This document shows positions 10,801 to 18,575 of a stretch of 64,000 nucleotides of DNA, in pieces. This DNA is from Termitomyces sp. T153 (Eukaryota > Basidiomycota > Agaricomycetes > Agaricales > Lyophyllaceae): NCBI GenBank assembly GCA_018296165.2, contig JACKQL020000050.1, positions 124,001 to 188,000 on the forward strand. The letters run 5' to 3'. The translations under genes and the position numbers were made by a program. The first letter of the stretch is position 1; every line of letters starts with the position of its first letter. The notes beneath the pieces were generated by a model that was not told the origin of the DNA, made no database searches, and worked only from the letters and a program-made list of their open reading frames with translations.

Positions 10801-11657
10801 GAGCGGTAAGCGGAGTTCGAAGGTTCATAGACGCCAGCGCTAATCTTGTTGCGAATAATTTCACATACTTCCTTTTCTAGACCTGGCGGTATGGGGCGAT
10901 TGTGCTGGACCCATGGTACGTGCGGAATCGTCGGTATGCGAACAGGTGGAAAGAAGTCGGGGCGCAAACTTCCTCGTTCGGAATCTTCCCAAGCGAAGGC
11001 TTTGTCTTGTTTGGCGACCATGTCGACTAGTACGTTGATTTCGTCGCTAGTGAGGAACCCTGTGTCGTGGTCGTCAACTAGTTTCGCTTGTCGCTCGCTG
11101 GTGAATCGCTTTGTCGGAACGAAAGGCGGTGGATTTGGATTAAGTGGGGGCATTGTCGCTAGTGGATCGCCAATAATCTGTCGCTCGATTCGAAAGTCTT
11201 CGCTAACGTGGCTGGCGACAGGTTTGGTTTTCATAGCGACGGGTTTGTACTTCTTCTTTACCTGGACTCCTTTTCGCTTAGGGGGTTCGTTAGCGATATA
11301 CTGAGCGGGGAAGGGGATGTTAACATAAGTGGGGGTAATGTCTGTAACGCATGGGTCAAAAGGTAAAGTCTGTCCAAGAATCAAGGGATTAGATGTATCA
11401 GTAGAAACAAGATAAGAACGAGGTGGAAGGGACGAATCAGAAATGTTGCTAGCCGTAGCGTATAGGTATGCTAGCGCAGGATTAGTCTGTGTGTCGGAAT
11501 TAGTAGGTAAAACGTCTTTGTCCAAATCACAAGAGGCTATACAAGTCGCTAGACCAGTTGAATGATCGTAGCTGATAACGACCGCTAGGTCGCTATCTTC
11601 TTCTTTACTGCTTTCGGCGATGAAAGCAACGGGGTGCCTCGGTCTCGAAGCGAACAT
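7881..11657 (-). CDS. Gypsy C pol: reverse transcriptase, RNase H, integrase (1258 aa)
   Basis: Makes and integrates the cDNA of element C. One open frame. RT core: LEPLNRVTIRHSGVPPFPDH, LDLYVGYDE and PMGWTNSVPIFH, with the catalytic aspartates in FIDDVGAKG (in place of YxDD). RNase H: VILAVDTSYIAVGFY, ELYGLYRALQ and VDARYIKG. Integrase: an HHCC zinc module (HDDLGHRG ... TCHLCQIH), then the DDE residues in YVDTMF, VTDNGPP and GIVERPHFD. The C-terminal part (MKPRYLGPLVVISRNRGGAY) resembles integrase tail domains; no chromodomain is seen. The frame is +1 relative to gag-pro and overlaps it by 53 bases, so expression needs a +1 shift or reinitiation. All catalytic residues are present, so the product is probably active. 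Confidence 0.92.
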   Translation of the reverse strand: MFASRPRHPVAFIAESSKEEDSDLAVVISYDHSTGLATCIASCDLDKDVLPTNSDTQTNPALAYLYATASNISDSSLPPRSYLVSTDTSNPLILGQTLPFDPCVTDITPTYVNIPFPAQYIANEPPKRKGVQVKKKYKPVAMKTKPVASHVSEDFRIERQIIGDPLATMPPLNPNPPPFVPTKRFTSERQAKLVDDHDTGFLTSDEINVLVDMVAKQDKAFAWEDSERGSLRPDFFPPVRIPTIPHVPWVQHNRPIPPGLEKEVCEIIRNKISAGVYEPSNSAYRSRWFCVLKKNGKLRIVHSLEPLNRVTIRHSGVPPFPDHVAESFAGRICGATLDLYVGYDERLIDSASRDLTTFQTPFGALRLVTLPMGWTNSVPIFHDDITFILQPEIPHNVLSFIDDVGAKGPKDWKIVNGKPAKHPANPNIRLALWEFFELLNRILQRMKYCGGTFSGHKLVLCAPTFKILGHVCTPSGRVPDESRLALIERWGPCKSLSEVRAFLGTVGVLRIFVKNFAHRAHNLTKLTRVGVPFEFGPDQINAQRDLVKALQDAKPLVPIDYESPDPVILAVDTSYIAVGFYLCQCTGDNRKERRYNRFGSITLNDREARFSQPKLELYGLYRALQALRMYLIGVRNLIIEVDARYIKGMLQNPDIQPSASMNRWIMAIWMFHFKLVHVKGTFHGPDGLSRRPPQPGDPPSDDSDNSVYEDWIDRLHGFVHQVQLPLPLLRQVSTASHRLPPLAEYERSHTLATFASDTDTPPRLATSDDITPLRDDGTTTYSDVPRSAKAIASDARVLLVEKWLHDLVRPDGVSDKDYATFVRYASMFFVTGGKLWRRSRDGAHKLFVPIASRLRVLKAMHDDLGHRGLFATRSALLERFWWPQVSADIMWYLRTCHLCQIHQTTKVLIPPTVATPAPLFSKIYVDTMFMPPSNKFKYIIQGRCSLTHYPEFRMLARENTEAIAKWLYEDVICRWGALSEIVTDNGPPILKAVAYLAKKYNLRHIRISGYNKRANGIVERPHFDVRQALFKAVDGDQSRWSTATYSVFWSERVTVRKRMGCSPYFAATGTHPLLPADIVEATYLQPPPNSLLSTTDLIARRAIDLQRRQEDLDRLHSQVLSARRLAAIRFEKDHSATIRDYNFKTGDLVLMRNTRIEVTHNKKMKPRYLGPLVVISRNRGGAYILCELDGSVLHRPVAAFRLVPYFAREHIAVPSDAFDIDTSRLRELEQTDLVDDDDTGEVASEEEYYLSLSLSGLS

Positions 11658-14385
11658 TTTGGCGGTTGTTTCTTTTGGTCTTGCCGCGCGGAAAGGTAGG
11701 GATAGTTCGTCGTTGGCCAGTGTTGGGGTCCGAAATAGTTATAGTTGTTTCGACGTCGCTAATTGTGTTGACTGTGCTTCGAGTTAGTACGTCGAAAGGA
11801 CGGCCGAGTAGAATGTCGTAGGCGGGAGACCGTAAAACGTGGATTTGAAGATAGACCGTGATGTCGCCAAGGGTGCATGGTACGTTGCGAGCAAGTCCTA
11901 GCGATCGATCCATGGTACCGTTGGCGCTCTGCATGTTTAGCACGATGTTGGGGTCGTATGATAAACCAATATCGCTAGCGATTTCGGCCGACATGGAGAT
12001 TATTTGGGAACCGCTGTCGTGGATGCATTCTACTTCTTCTTTGTTGTCAATTAGCATCATGACGGTACGAAGTGACTGAGATTCCTTAGCGACAGTGAGT
12101 ACTACAGGTTCTTCTCCAGGGGGTAGCGAATCGATATAGGCCTCGACAGGGTCAATGGAAGCGAAAGGGGCTTTGTCAGCGGCAAGTCCGTTAGCGGTGT
12201 CAGTGTCTAGCGAAAATTGTGGTTCTCCAATAGCGAAGGTCGGCAGAATATCTTCAAAGATGTCGCTAGAGTCCTGTACGGTGCTAGCGCCTACCAAACG
12301 TTTGGGCGTGACTGCGGTTCTGAGCTGATTTCTGACGTCCTGAGATACCGAGCATAGTTCGCCCACTGTTACAGTCACCGGAGTGCTTAATACTCGATCA
12401 AAAACCGCTTTAGACTGCTCAATGCTGTAGATGGGTGGCATAGTTCGATAGGCGCTGTCGTTGGCTTTGTCGGGAGCAGCGAAATTCCTGTTAGCGGGCG
12501 GGGCGTAGCGACTGGGGATGCCAGAAAACGGATGGACGGGAGGCTGAACGACGGGTTCCTTAGTGACGGGCGGTTGTTCCTTAGCGACGGTTTGTTCGGG
12601 TGCTTTGCCTTTGTCGGCAGGCTTAGCTGCAGGAGCTGGAGTTGAATTGGAAGGGGGTGAAGTCACCGGAGTGTCGCTAGTCGAGGGTGTTACTTTTGGG
12701 GCTTCATTCGCTGGTCGGTAAGCCGCACGAGGAACTTGTACGCCGTCGAACTTTTCGCCATTTCGCCTGAGTGCAAAGAGTTCGCGCTCCAAGGCCTGGA
12801 TCCGTTCTTCTTTGCTTAGCGATCGGCCCATAGCGACATCCTGCTGCATTACCTCGTGTATTAGCGCCTGCTGCATAGCCGCTTGCTCGGGATCCGGATT
12901 AGCGTTGGGAGAGAGTCTGCCTGTAACGATTTGTCCTGGGTTAAGCCTATGCCATTCCTCGATGCGTTCCATGTATAGTCGCTTGCCAAAATAGTTGGGA
13001 ATCATAGCGCCAGACGGTAGGATGATTTTGCCTTCAGCGTTTCGACGGATCTTACCCTGTAGGATCATTTGCTCCAGCTTTATACAGGTACCTCGGACCA
13101 TGGTGTGACCAGTTTCGCCACAGAAATGGCATGTGCTGTTAGAGAATTGCTGGCGAGGTTGGGCGTTACCGTTAGTCAAAAGAGCTTCCAGACGTTCCAA
13201 GGCGCTGACGATCGCTGTAGTGGTCGCTAATTCCAAGGTTTCTTGTTTAGGTACAGGTGAAGGGACAACTGGTGGGTTAGCGATTGGCGATGACGAATGA
13301 ATACCGCTGGTGCCATTGTTGGTTTTGGTCGTAGAGGTGTCCGTTCCTTTTAAAACCCATTTAGCGCCTTCGAAGACTTGGTCAACATCATAAGGGTCCT
13401 CAGGATGGTGGTCGGGGAGAGTGATTTCGAGACGGCGAACGATTTTAGACCATAGCGACGTGGGGATACCTTGCTGGAACAGGCGACGTTCCTCATTGCG
13501 GTAGAGCTTGCCATTAGCGAGTAACCATCTGGCGATACGTTGGAAGTCCCGGTAGTAATCAGAGAACCTTCCTAAAGTCGCTAAGCCACTGTTAAAGGTC
13601 TGGTTTACGAGTCTTTCCAAATCGCCAAGGTTATAACGCGCGCTAGCGTCAGCGCCAGGGTACAGCCTAAGCACTGCCGCCTTCCATTCGTGATAAGTGT
13701 ATGGCCGAGGATCGTTGTTGCCGATAGTGACGTTGTCGCCAAATTCGGGTAAGCCAAGCCAGGTTTCTGCCGTGTCATATGAGACATATCGAGCCGCATA
13801 TTCCTTCTTCTGCGTGTCGTCAGCGATGCCGCAGTCAGCGAAGAGATATTCCAATTCTTTGAAGTATTGAGGGAGTTCCCTAGGGCGACTCTCATCCCAT
13901 TTAGGAGCAGTTGTGTCGTTGCGAGGCGGCATTCTAGCACGCCGAGCGACGGGGTCGTTGCTCATAGTAGCGATTGTCGGATTTAGCGAAGGGAGGGGGT
14001 TAACTGTCGATGATGGGATAGACCGAGCTTCTGGGAAGAATAGAGAGTCGGTAGGAGTTAAAGGTGAAAGAGGTGCGTCGAGGAAACTTTCGATAAAAGC
14101 GCCTGGAAAGTCGGCAAGGATTTCGCTAACGTCGCGAAGGTGTCTAGCGATTTCAAGTTCGTCGGCCAGAGGTCGAGGATAAACTGTGGGCGACAAGTGC
14201 TGAGGGGTCGAACGAGTAGACTGGGGTGGTTTAATAGGGTTTTCCAAGCGACGTTTCGCTTGAGCTCTTGTTTCTGGCGGAATGGTTAACCTCAAATCCC
14301 CTCGCGGTGGGCTCCAAAATGATGTGCTCCTATGCCGCCTAGTGCCGTGCAGGAAACCAAAAAGAGAGGACCAAACACTAGTCAC
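11605..14385 (-). CDS. Gypsy C gag and aspartic protease (up to 926 aa)
   Basis: Capsid/nucleocapsid precursor with protease. The open frame begins with an ATG inside the 5' LTR (22 codons before the LTR edge) and reads through the primer-site region. A later start at MSNDPVARRARMPPR (about 13966) would give a more ordinary gag and is an equally good choice. The gag core lies around ELPQYFKELEYLFADCG to the WVLKGTD segment. A zinc knuckle follows: CHFCGETGHTMVRGTC, spaced C-x2-C-x4-H-x6-C, longer at the last step than the usual x4. The protease active site is CIHDSGSQIISM with a downstream flap-type ILLGRPFDVLTRS. Codons are CpG-rich like the rest of element C. The stop at 11605 overlaps the pol start. 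Confidence 0.88.
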   Translation of the reverse strand: MTSVWSSLFGFLHGTRRHRSTSFWSPPRGDLRLTIPPETRAQAKRRLENPIKPPQSTRSTPQHLSPTVYPRPLADELEIARHLRDVSEILADFPGAFIESFLDAPLSPLTPTDSLFFPEARSIPSSTVNPLPSLNPTIATMSNDPVARRARMPPRNDTTAPKWDESRPRELPQYFKELEYLFADCGIADDTQKKEYAARYVSYDTAETWLGLPEFGDNVTIGNNDPRPYTYHEWKAAVLRLYPGADASARYNLGDLERLVNQTFNSGLATLGRFSDYYRDFQRIARWLLANGKLYRNEERRLFQQGIPTSLWSKIVRRLEITLPDHHPEDPYDVDQVFEGAKWVLKGTDTSTTKTNNGTSGIHSSSPIANPPVVPSPVPKQETLELATTTAIVSALERLEALLTNGNAQPRQQFSNSTCHFCGETGHTMVRGTCIKLEQMILQGKIRRNAEGKIILPSGAMIPNYFGKRLYMERIEEWHRLNPGQIVTGRLSPNANPDPEQAAMQQALIHEVMQQDVAMGRSLSKEERIQALERELFALRRNGEKFDGVQVPRAAYRPANEAPKVTPSTSDTPVTSPPSNSTPAPAAKPADKGKAPEQTVAKEQPPVTKEPVVQPPVHPFSGIPSRYAPPANRNFAAPDKANDSAYRTMPPIYSIEQSKAVFDRVLSTPVTVTVGELCSVSQDVRNQLRTAVTPKRLVGASTVQDSSDIFEDILPTFAIGEPQFSLDTDTANGLAADKAPFASIDPVEAYIDSLPPGEEPVVLTVAKESQSLRTVMMLIDNKEEVECIHDSGSQIISMSAEIASDIGLSYDPNIVLNMQSANGTMDRSLGLARNVPCTLGDITVYLQIHVLRSPAYDILLGRPFDVLTRSTVNTISDVETTITISDPNTGQRRTIPTFPRGKTKRNNRQNVRFETEAPRCFHRRKQ
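14297..14316 (-). other. Candidate primer-binding site of element C
   Basis: Three bases inside the 5' LTR on the coding strand begins TGGAGCCCACCGCGAGGGGA. Retroviral-type primer sites usually start TGG, pairing with the tRNA CCA end. I could not match the rest to a specific tRNA, so self-priming or a rarer primer remain open. Confidence 0.5.
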
Positions 14386-15448
14386 TAGATAGGGTAGCTG
14401 GCAGTAGGAAGTTAATAATGAGGGCGAGTCAGTAACCGTCCCAGAGAACGAGAGTTGAAATGGTGTATTCGAGGTGAAGTAGAAGTTGGTCGCTATCGCT
14501 AGCTGCGGTCGCTAGTGATAATAAGGGGAAGATGAGTGAAGACGGATAACGTTGCTAAGACTAAGCGATCCCTTAACGGTGGTGAAAGGGATAGAGCGAA
14601 AGAGAGGAAATGACAAAGGGAAAGACTGAAATCAAAGGACGAACGTAAACTAGTCGTTAGCCGTAGTCGCTAACGTCGCTAAGTCGAAATAACGCTAACG
14701 GGCACCCGTAATTGGTACCACACGAAGTCGATGTCGAAGTCGAAGAGGCTTGTCACTAAGCCTAAGTCGAAGACGAGATGAGAGAGAGACAAAGGGGTAG
14801 ACGAAATCTTAAGCTGGTAGGCTTATAGAGAGGTACGATCCGATGGTGGAAGTCGATGGTAATTGCCTTTCTATGAGTTCTATGTACAAGCAGTATTTAT
14901 ATGTTCCCAGAGTACAGTAAGGGAGGGTAAGCAATTAAGTGCCACTAGCGACGGCGTCTGTCACTGTTTACGGTGCGTGCCAGACGTCAGTCTTGTAACT
15001 AAGTAAAAGGGTCGTAGATGAGGTCTTAGCGACGACTAATTGCTAATAAAACCAAAAAAAAGAACGAGTCCGCTGTCAACTCCTGAAGCGCAGACGCCGT
15101 CCCAGTATATGTGTAAGCTCGGTAACTAAATGATAGGGAAAAAGGTACGCGTCTGATAATTTGTCCATATATGGTAGAGCCTTGTTTGGTCGCCAAGATC
15201 GCTAGTGTCGCTAGTAATCGTCGCTAGGGGGAGTCTAGGCCTTGAGGATCTAGACCTAAGTTCCAGACTTCACGTGATATTCCTCGTGATTGATAAGTCT
15301 CGTGATTGCTAGAGTCTCGTGATTCGGTCCCATCCTCGTGCTAAGTCCCGTGCGCTGAGTGTTGTGACTTGTGTCGGGTTCAAAGTAGTCAGCTGCCGCT
15401 AAGTCCGAAATGTCAAAAATGGTGCTCAGCGATAACTGGGGCTCATCA
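14320..15448 (-). repeat. 5' LTR of Gypsy element C
   Basis: 1129-bp partner of 4135-5267. It holds the promoter for the full-length RNA and carries ten TCGCTA/TAGCGA hexamers; one present in the other LTR (GTCGCTAAG) is GTCACTAAG here, a CpG to CpA change. The right end CATCA is followed by the ACTT target duplication. Confidence 0.93.
14894..14901 (-). promoter_or_regulatory. TATA box in the 5' LTR of element C
   Basis: Coding-strand TATAAATA within CATATAAATACTGC, about 550 bases into the LTR from its upstream end. It is the best core-promoter candidate for gag-pol transcription; the start site would fall near 14865. Confidence 0.55.
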
Positions 15449-15818
15449 ACTTCCAGCCCTTGAGGACAGTAACTGGCAAAGTGGCCAGCCTTTTTGCAGT
15501 GTTGACACAACTCACTGCCTAGAGCCTTCATGTAGGAGAGGACCCAGGAAATTTTCAGGGGATTGGAGGCAAAGTTTCACTACTCAACTGGATATAGGTG
15601 ATGAAGGATTGAAGGAAACATTCTCCAACCTTATAGTCCCCATCAAATACATCATGGAGTGCTGTGCAAGGAGGTTTGGAGCAGGAGGCTAAAAGGACCA
15701 AGCTAAGTGCAGAAGGGAACCTTCCTACATCTGCTGAGGGTTCAGTGGGAGGAGTAGGAGCAAGGGGGAGGCATTCAGGGCCTGGAGGGAGAGGGACACA
15801 GCTTTGGTGGTTTGACAT
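15449..15818 (-). pseudogene. Gypsy element A gag remnant with CCHC zinc knuckle
   Basis: Continuation of element A beyond insertion C. The minus strand shows a gag segment FDGDYKVGECFLQSFITYIQ (about 15640-15580) and then a canonical zinc knuckle CQHCKKAGHFASYC (C-x2-C-x4-H-x4-C, 15515-15474). The gag core between them appears deleted. Stops interrupt the frame and CpG is scarce. The knuckle is followed at 15452 by the target duplication of element C. Confidence 0.75.
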
Positions 15819-16493
15819 AATCCAGTAAGTTCAGCCATGTGGGAGGTAAGAAAAGCTTGTGTCAGTTGGATGTGTGTCTCCAGGGACAACAAACAACTTC
15901 AGGCATTGTCCTGGGGGCTTGAAGCATCAGGGGGAGGTGCTGGAGGCATTGATTGGGTCATAGGGGGGCACAGGGAGTAGCAAGACACTGATAGGGAGAG
16001 ACCTTTTGAAAAACCAAACAGAAAGACTGAGGCAGTCAAAAAAGGGGGCCCTGAGACCAAATCTAGAGACTTGTTCTCCTGTAAGGGCAACCTCTGTAGG
16101 CTGTGGCTCAATCACACAACTGGCAAATGGAGATCTAAAGTCTATCCAACATTTACAAGAAGTTCCAGAGTTCTAGCTACTCACCTGGCAGAGGGAGATC
16201 CAAAGAGAACAAGTCTAAGGATTCCCAATGCCAGTGTTTGGAAAATAACTCTAGAGCTTCTGGAAAAAAACACTCAACAACAACCAAATCTGGAATCTGA
16301 TCCAAAAATGGAAATCCATTGTAAATGGCCCCAATCTCCACACTCACAGCATGTGACCACATACAAATATGACCAAAAGATAACCCTTGGTCAAAAGTAC
16401 TTGTGATCAGAAGATGGGAGGTTAATAATGAATGGCAGGCTTGGAATGAAGGAAACAGAGTGCCTGGTAAGAGCAGTCCTCTGACAAGAATAC
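15819..16493. other. CpG-depleted transposon debris without a recognisable gene
   Basis: The upstream part of old element A would be expected here. Short open frames on both strands contain nothing I recognise. CpG is rare. No LTR border of element A could be located. Confidence 0.5.
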
Positions 16494-18405
16494 ATGCTAT
16501 GCATCATTGACTTTGATCACTCTATCCTGAATGGAGCTGTTATCACAATTCATCTTAGTATTGATATGCAGAATTGTTACACACCCATGCATCCTATATG
16601 GACAATATTAACAAGCTTCATGTTCCTTTCCTGTCTCAACTTCTCAGCTCTCCATCAGTTCTTGCAGGAACTAAGCATAGTGCTCCATCCCATATTGGCC
16701 CTCACAAGAAAATGCCATCAATTTGCCAGAACTGGAATTTGGAGATTTGTTCATCAGGACCATGCCCTGGTGGTCATCACCACCATGTCTCTTGTGAATG
16801 CAATGGTTCCCATAAAGCTAGGGAAGTCAATGACTGCTTTAAAGAGCTCAACCTTCAATGACAGCAGCAATATAGAGCCTTGGTTGGAGGCAGTAATCTA
16901 CAGCTGCTGCTGCAAGGTCAGAGGTCCTAGATCTTTGAAAAGCTCTGGCATGAAATGACCACTAGAAGTGATGGATTTTGAGGGCCAGAAATCTAGACAT
17001 GGCTTTGTTTGGGATTGAGATAAACCAATCACACCTATCTCTCTTTCAGCATTCAACATTGAGACAGCTCCTCCACTCCCATTGCCCCCACATCACCTCT
17101 GAGAAAATCTGGTCTACTGGGCAACCATAAAGGCATTGCAGAATAATATACATGTCAAGACTCCTTTCAACATGGATAAATTGGAACAAATCTTATGGGA
17201 TCATCCAAATCAATCTTTTTGTCAAATTGATAATGAGAAACTTACATGAGAGATTTTGGCCATTTGACAAAGAAGACTGACTAGCCAATAACAAAGACCC
17301 CCTGTCAAATTATTCTACAGAAGAAGTAGTTTCAACACCATACCCATATGAGCTTCCCAGGATCAAGAAATTCAAGCAGGTAGATGGTCAAAGGCCGACT
17401 GCCTGGCATGAAGTCATCACCGCTATTTGTTGTCTGGCAGAAGAATAAAGCACAGGTTGTCACTGATCATTCTGCATCGGGTCTGAATGACAGCATATAT
17501 AAGGTAGAGGCCAAGGTCCACTACGATGACATGAGAACTTTTAGCCAGGCAATGTTCAAAGCTAAATGCAGCTTCCTCAACGAGACCTTGGTTACGTGGA
17601 AATCGGATGTAGCAAGCGCATTCGTGAACCTACCAGCACACCGTTGTGGCAAATCCGTCAGGTGATGAATGTAGACGAGTCTGGCACATTGTCCATCGAC
17701 TCGTTTTCAGAAATCGAGCTTCGCCACGCTGTTGGTGCGCGATATCTTCACTTATGTGCTGGGTTGGCATGAAGGAGCTCGACATCAGAAATCGATCTGC
17801 ATGTATTTATGGACGATTTCGGGATCGGAGTGACAATCTTATTGTCAATGAAAGTATTTCCAGACCGCAGAGTCAGGCTCAATTGCTAGTTTTCTGGGAT
17901 GTGATCAGTTGTCTGTGGGAAGAAAAGAAACAGGACTTTGAGGAAAGAAAATATTTGGACTTTTGGGTGGACATTAACCCAAGCACTATTACACTCACCA
18001 ATGAATCAACGGCTGAATACAGTTGTCGAGACACGATCACGCCGACCACCGTTACGTACCTGGCAACGATTGGGCGGTCACCTAAACTGGTTACTCAACG
18101 TCTTACCTTGGGGCAGACTGGCGCTTACAGAGATGTACCGAAAGTGCCCACATTACTCCTCAAAAATCGTGACCCGATTCCTTTCAATTCTCCATCATTC
18201 TCTTGCCAGTAGCTCCATCAAACAAGCCTTCTGTGTGGTATGCCTGCTTTCTTCCCGGCCTGCAGTGTGTGCAGTGATTTTGTCTGATACCAGGGAAGAA
18301 GAGCTGCCAGATTTCAAATTTTCCAGGAGGCATTATGATATGGGAGTGATAGAACCGGCTAGTTCATCTCTATATGTAGTTCATCAGAAATTTCTGGACT
18401 ACTAA
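16494..18405 (+). pseudogene. DIRS/Ngaro-like retroelement fragment, multiply frameshifted
   Basis: Plus-strand relic. At about 16720-16830 is a cysteine/histidine module ICQNWNLEICSSGPCPGGHH ... CECNGSHKARE, typical of the gag-like N-terminus of basidiomycete DIRS-type elements. From about 17450 an RT follows in three successive frames: VTDHSASGLND, YDDMRTFSQAM, WKSDVASAFVNLPAH, LVFRNRASPRCWCAISSLMC, then FMDDFG at about 17800 (DLHVFMDDF) and GGHLNWLLNVLPWGRLAL at about 18080. At least three frame changes break it, and no tyrosine recombinase is seen. The first half is CpG-poor, the RT half less so. It is not functional. Confidence 0.7.
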
Positions 18406-18575
18406 AAAAAATTGAATGATTGATATCACTGAGCACTATGTATCTAAAGGTCAGGTAGAGGTTATGAACCTTTCGGGTTGAACCCTTACTATTAAAACAC
18501 CTAAGTCTTAAGCCTTAATAACCCATAACTCTTAGGGCCAGAACTAACAATCTTCTCATTAGTACAGATGTGTAG

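Larger units (their letters stand above)
4135..15448 (-). mobile_element. Element C: young 11.3-kb Ty3/Gypsy LTR retrotransposon with an extra antisense gene
   Basis: A structurally complete element oriented on the minus strand. Its LTRs (TGATG...CATCA) are 1133 and 1129 bp. By eye they differ at four bases plus one A-run length (12 versus 8), about 0.35 percent, so insertion is recent. A perfect 4-bp duplication ACTT (4131-4134 and 15449-15452) flanks it, and the target is the gag zinc-knuckle region of element A. Order in the coding direction: 5' LTR (14320-15448), primer-site candidate, gag-protease (14385-11605), pol with RT, RNase H and integrase (11657-7881), a 73-T tract, a spliced gene on the opposite strand (5440-7447), polypurine tract, 3' LTR (4135-5267). 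Gag-pro and pol are open throughout, so the copy may be autonomous. CpG is abundant here, unlike the host element on both sides. TCGCTA/TAGCGA occurs about 86 times. Confidence 0.93.

Noticed and set aside
7881..11657. Chromodomain at the end of pol
   Set aside because: Checked the C-terminal 120 residues; the aromatic cage pattern of a chromodomain is not there.
14297..14316. A tRNA gene fragment at the start of element C
   Set aside because: Looks tRNA-like at its CCA end, but position next to the LTR and lack of a cloverleaf make it a primer site.
1..18405. Starship or other giant cargo-carrying mobile element
   Set aside because: No tyrosine recombinase captain or cargo genes; the block is fully explained by nested retroelements.
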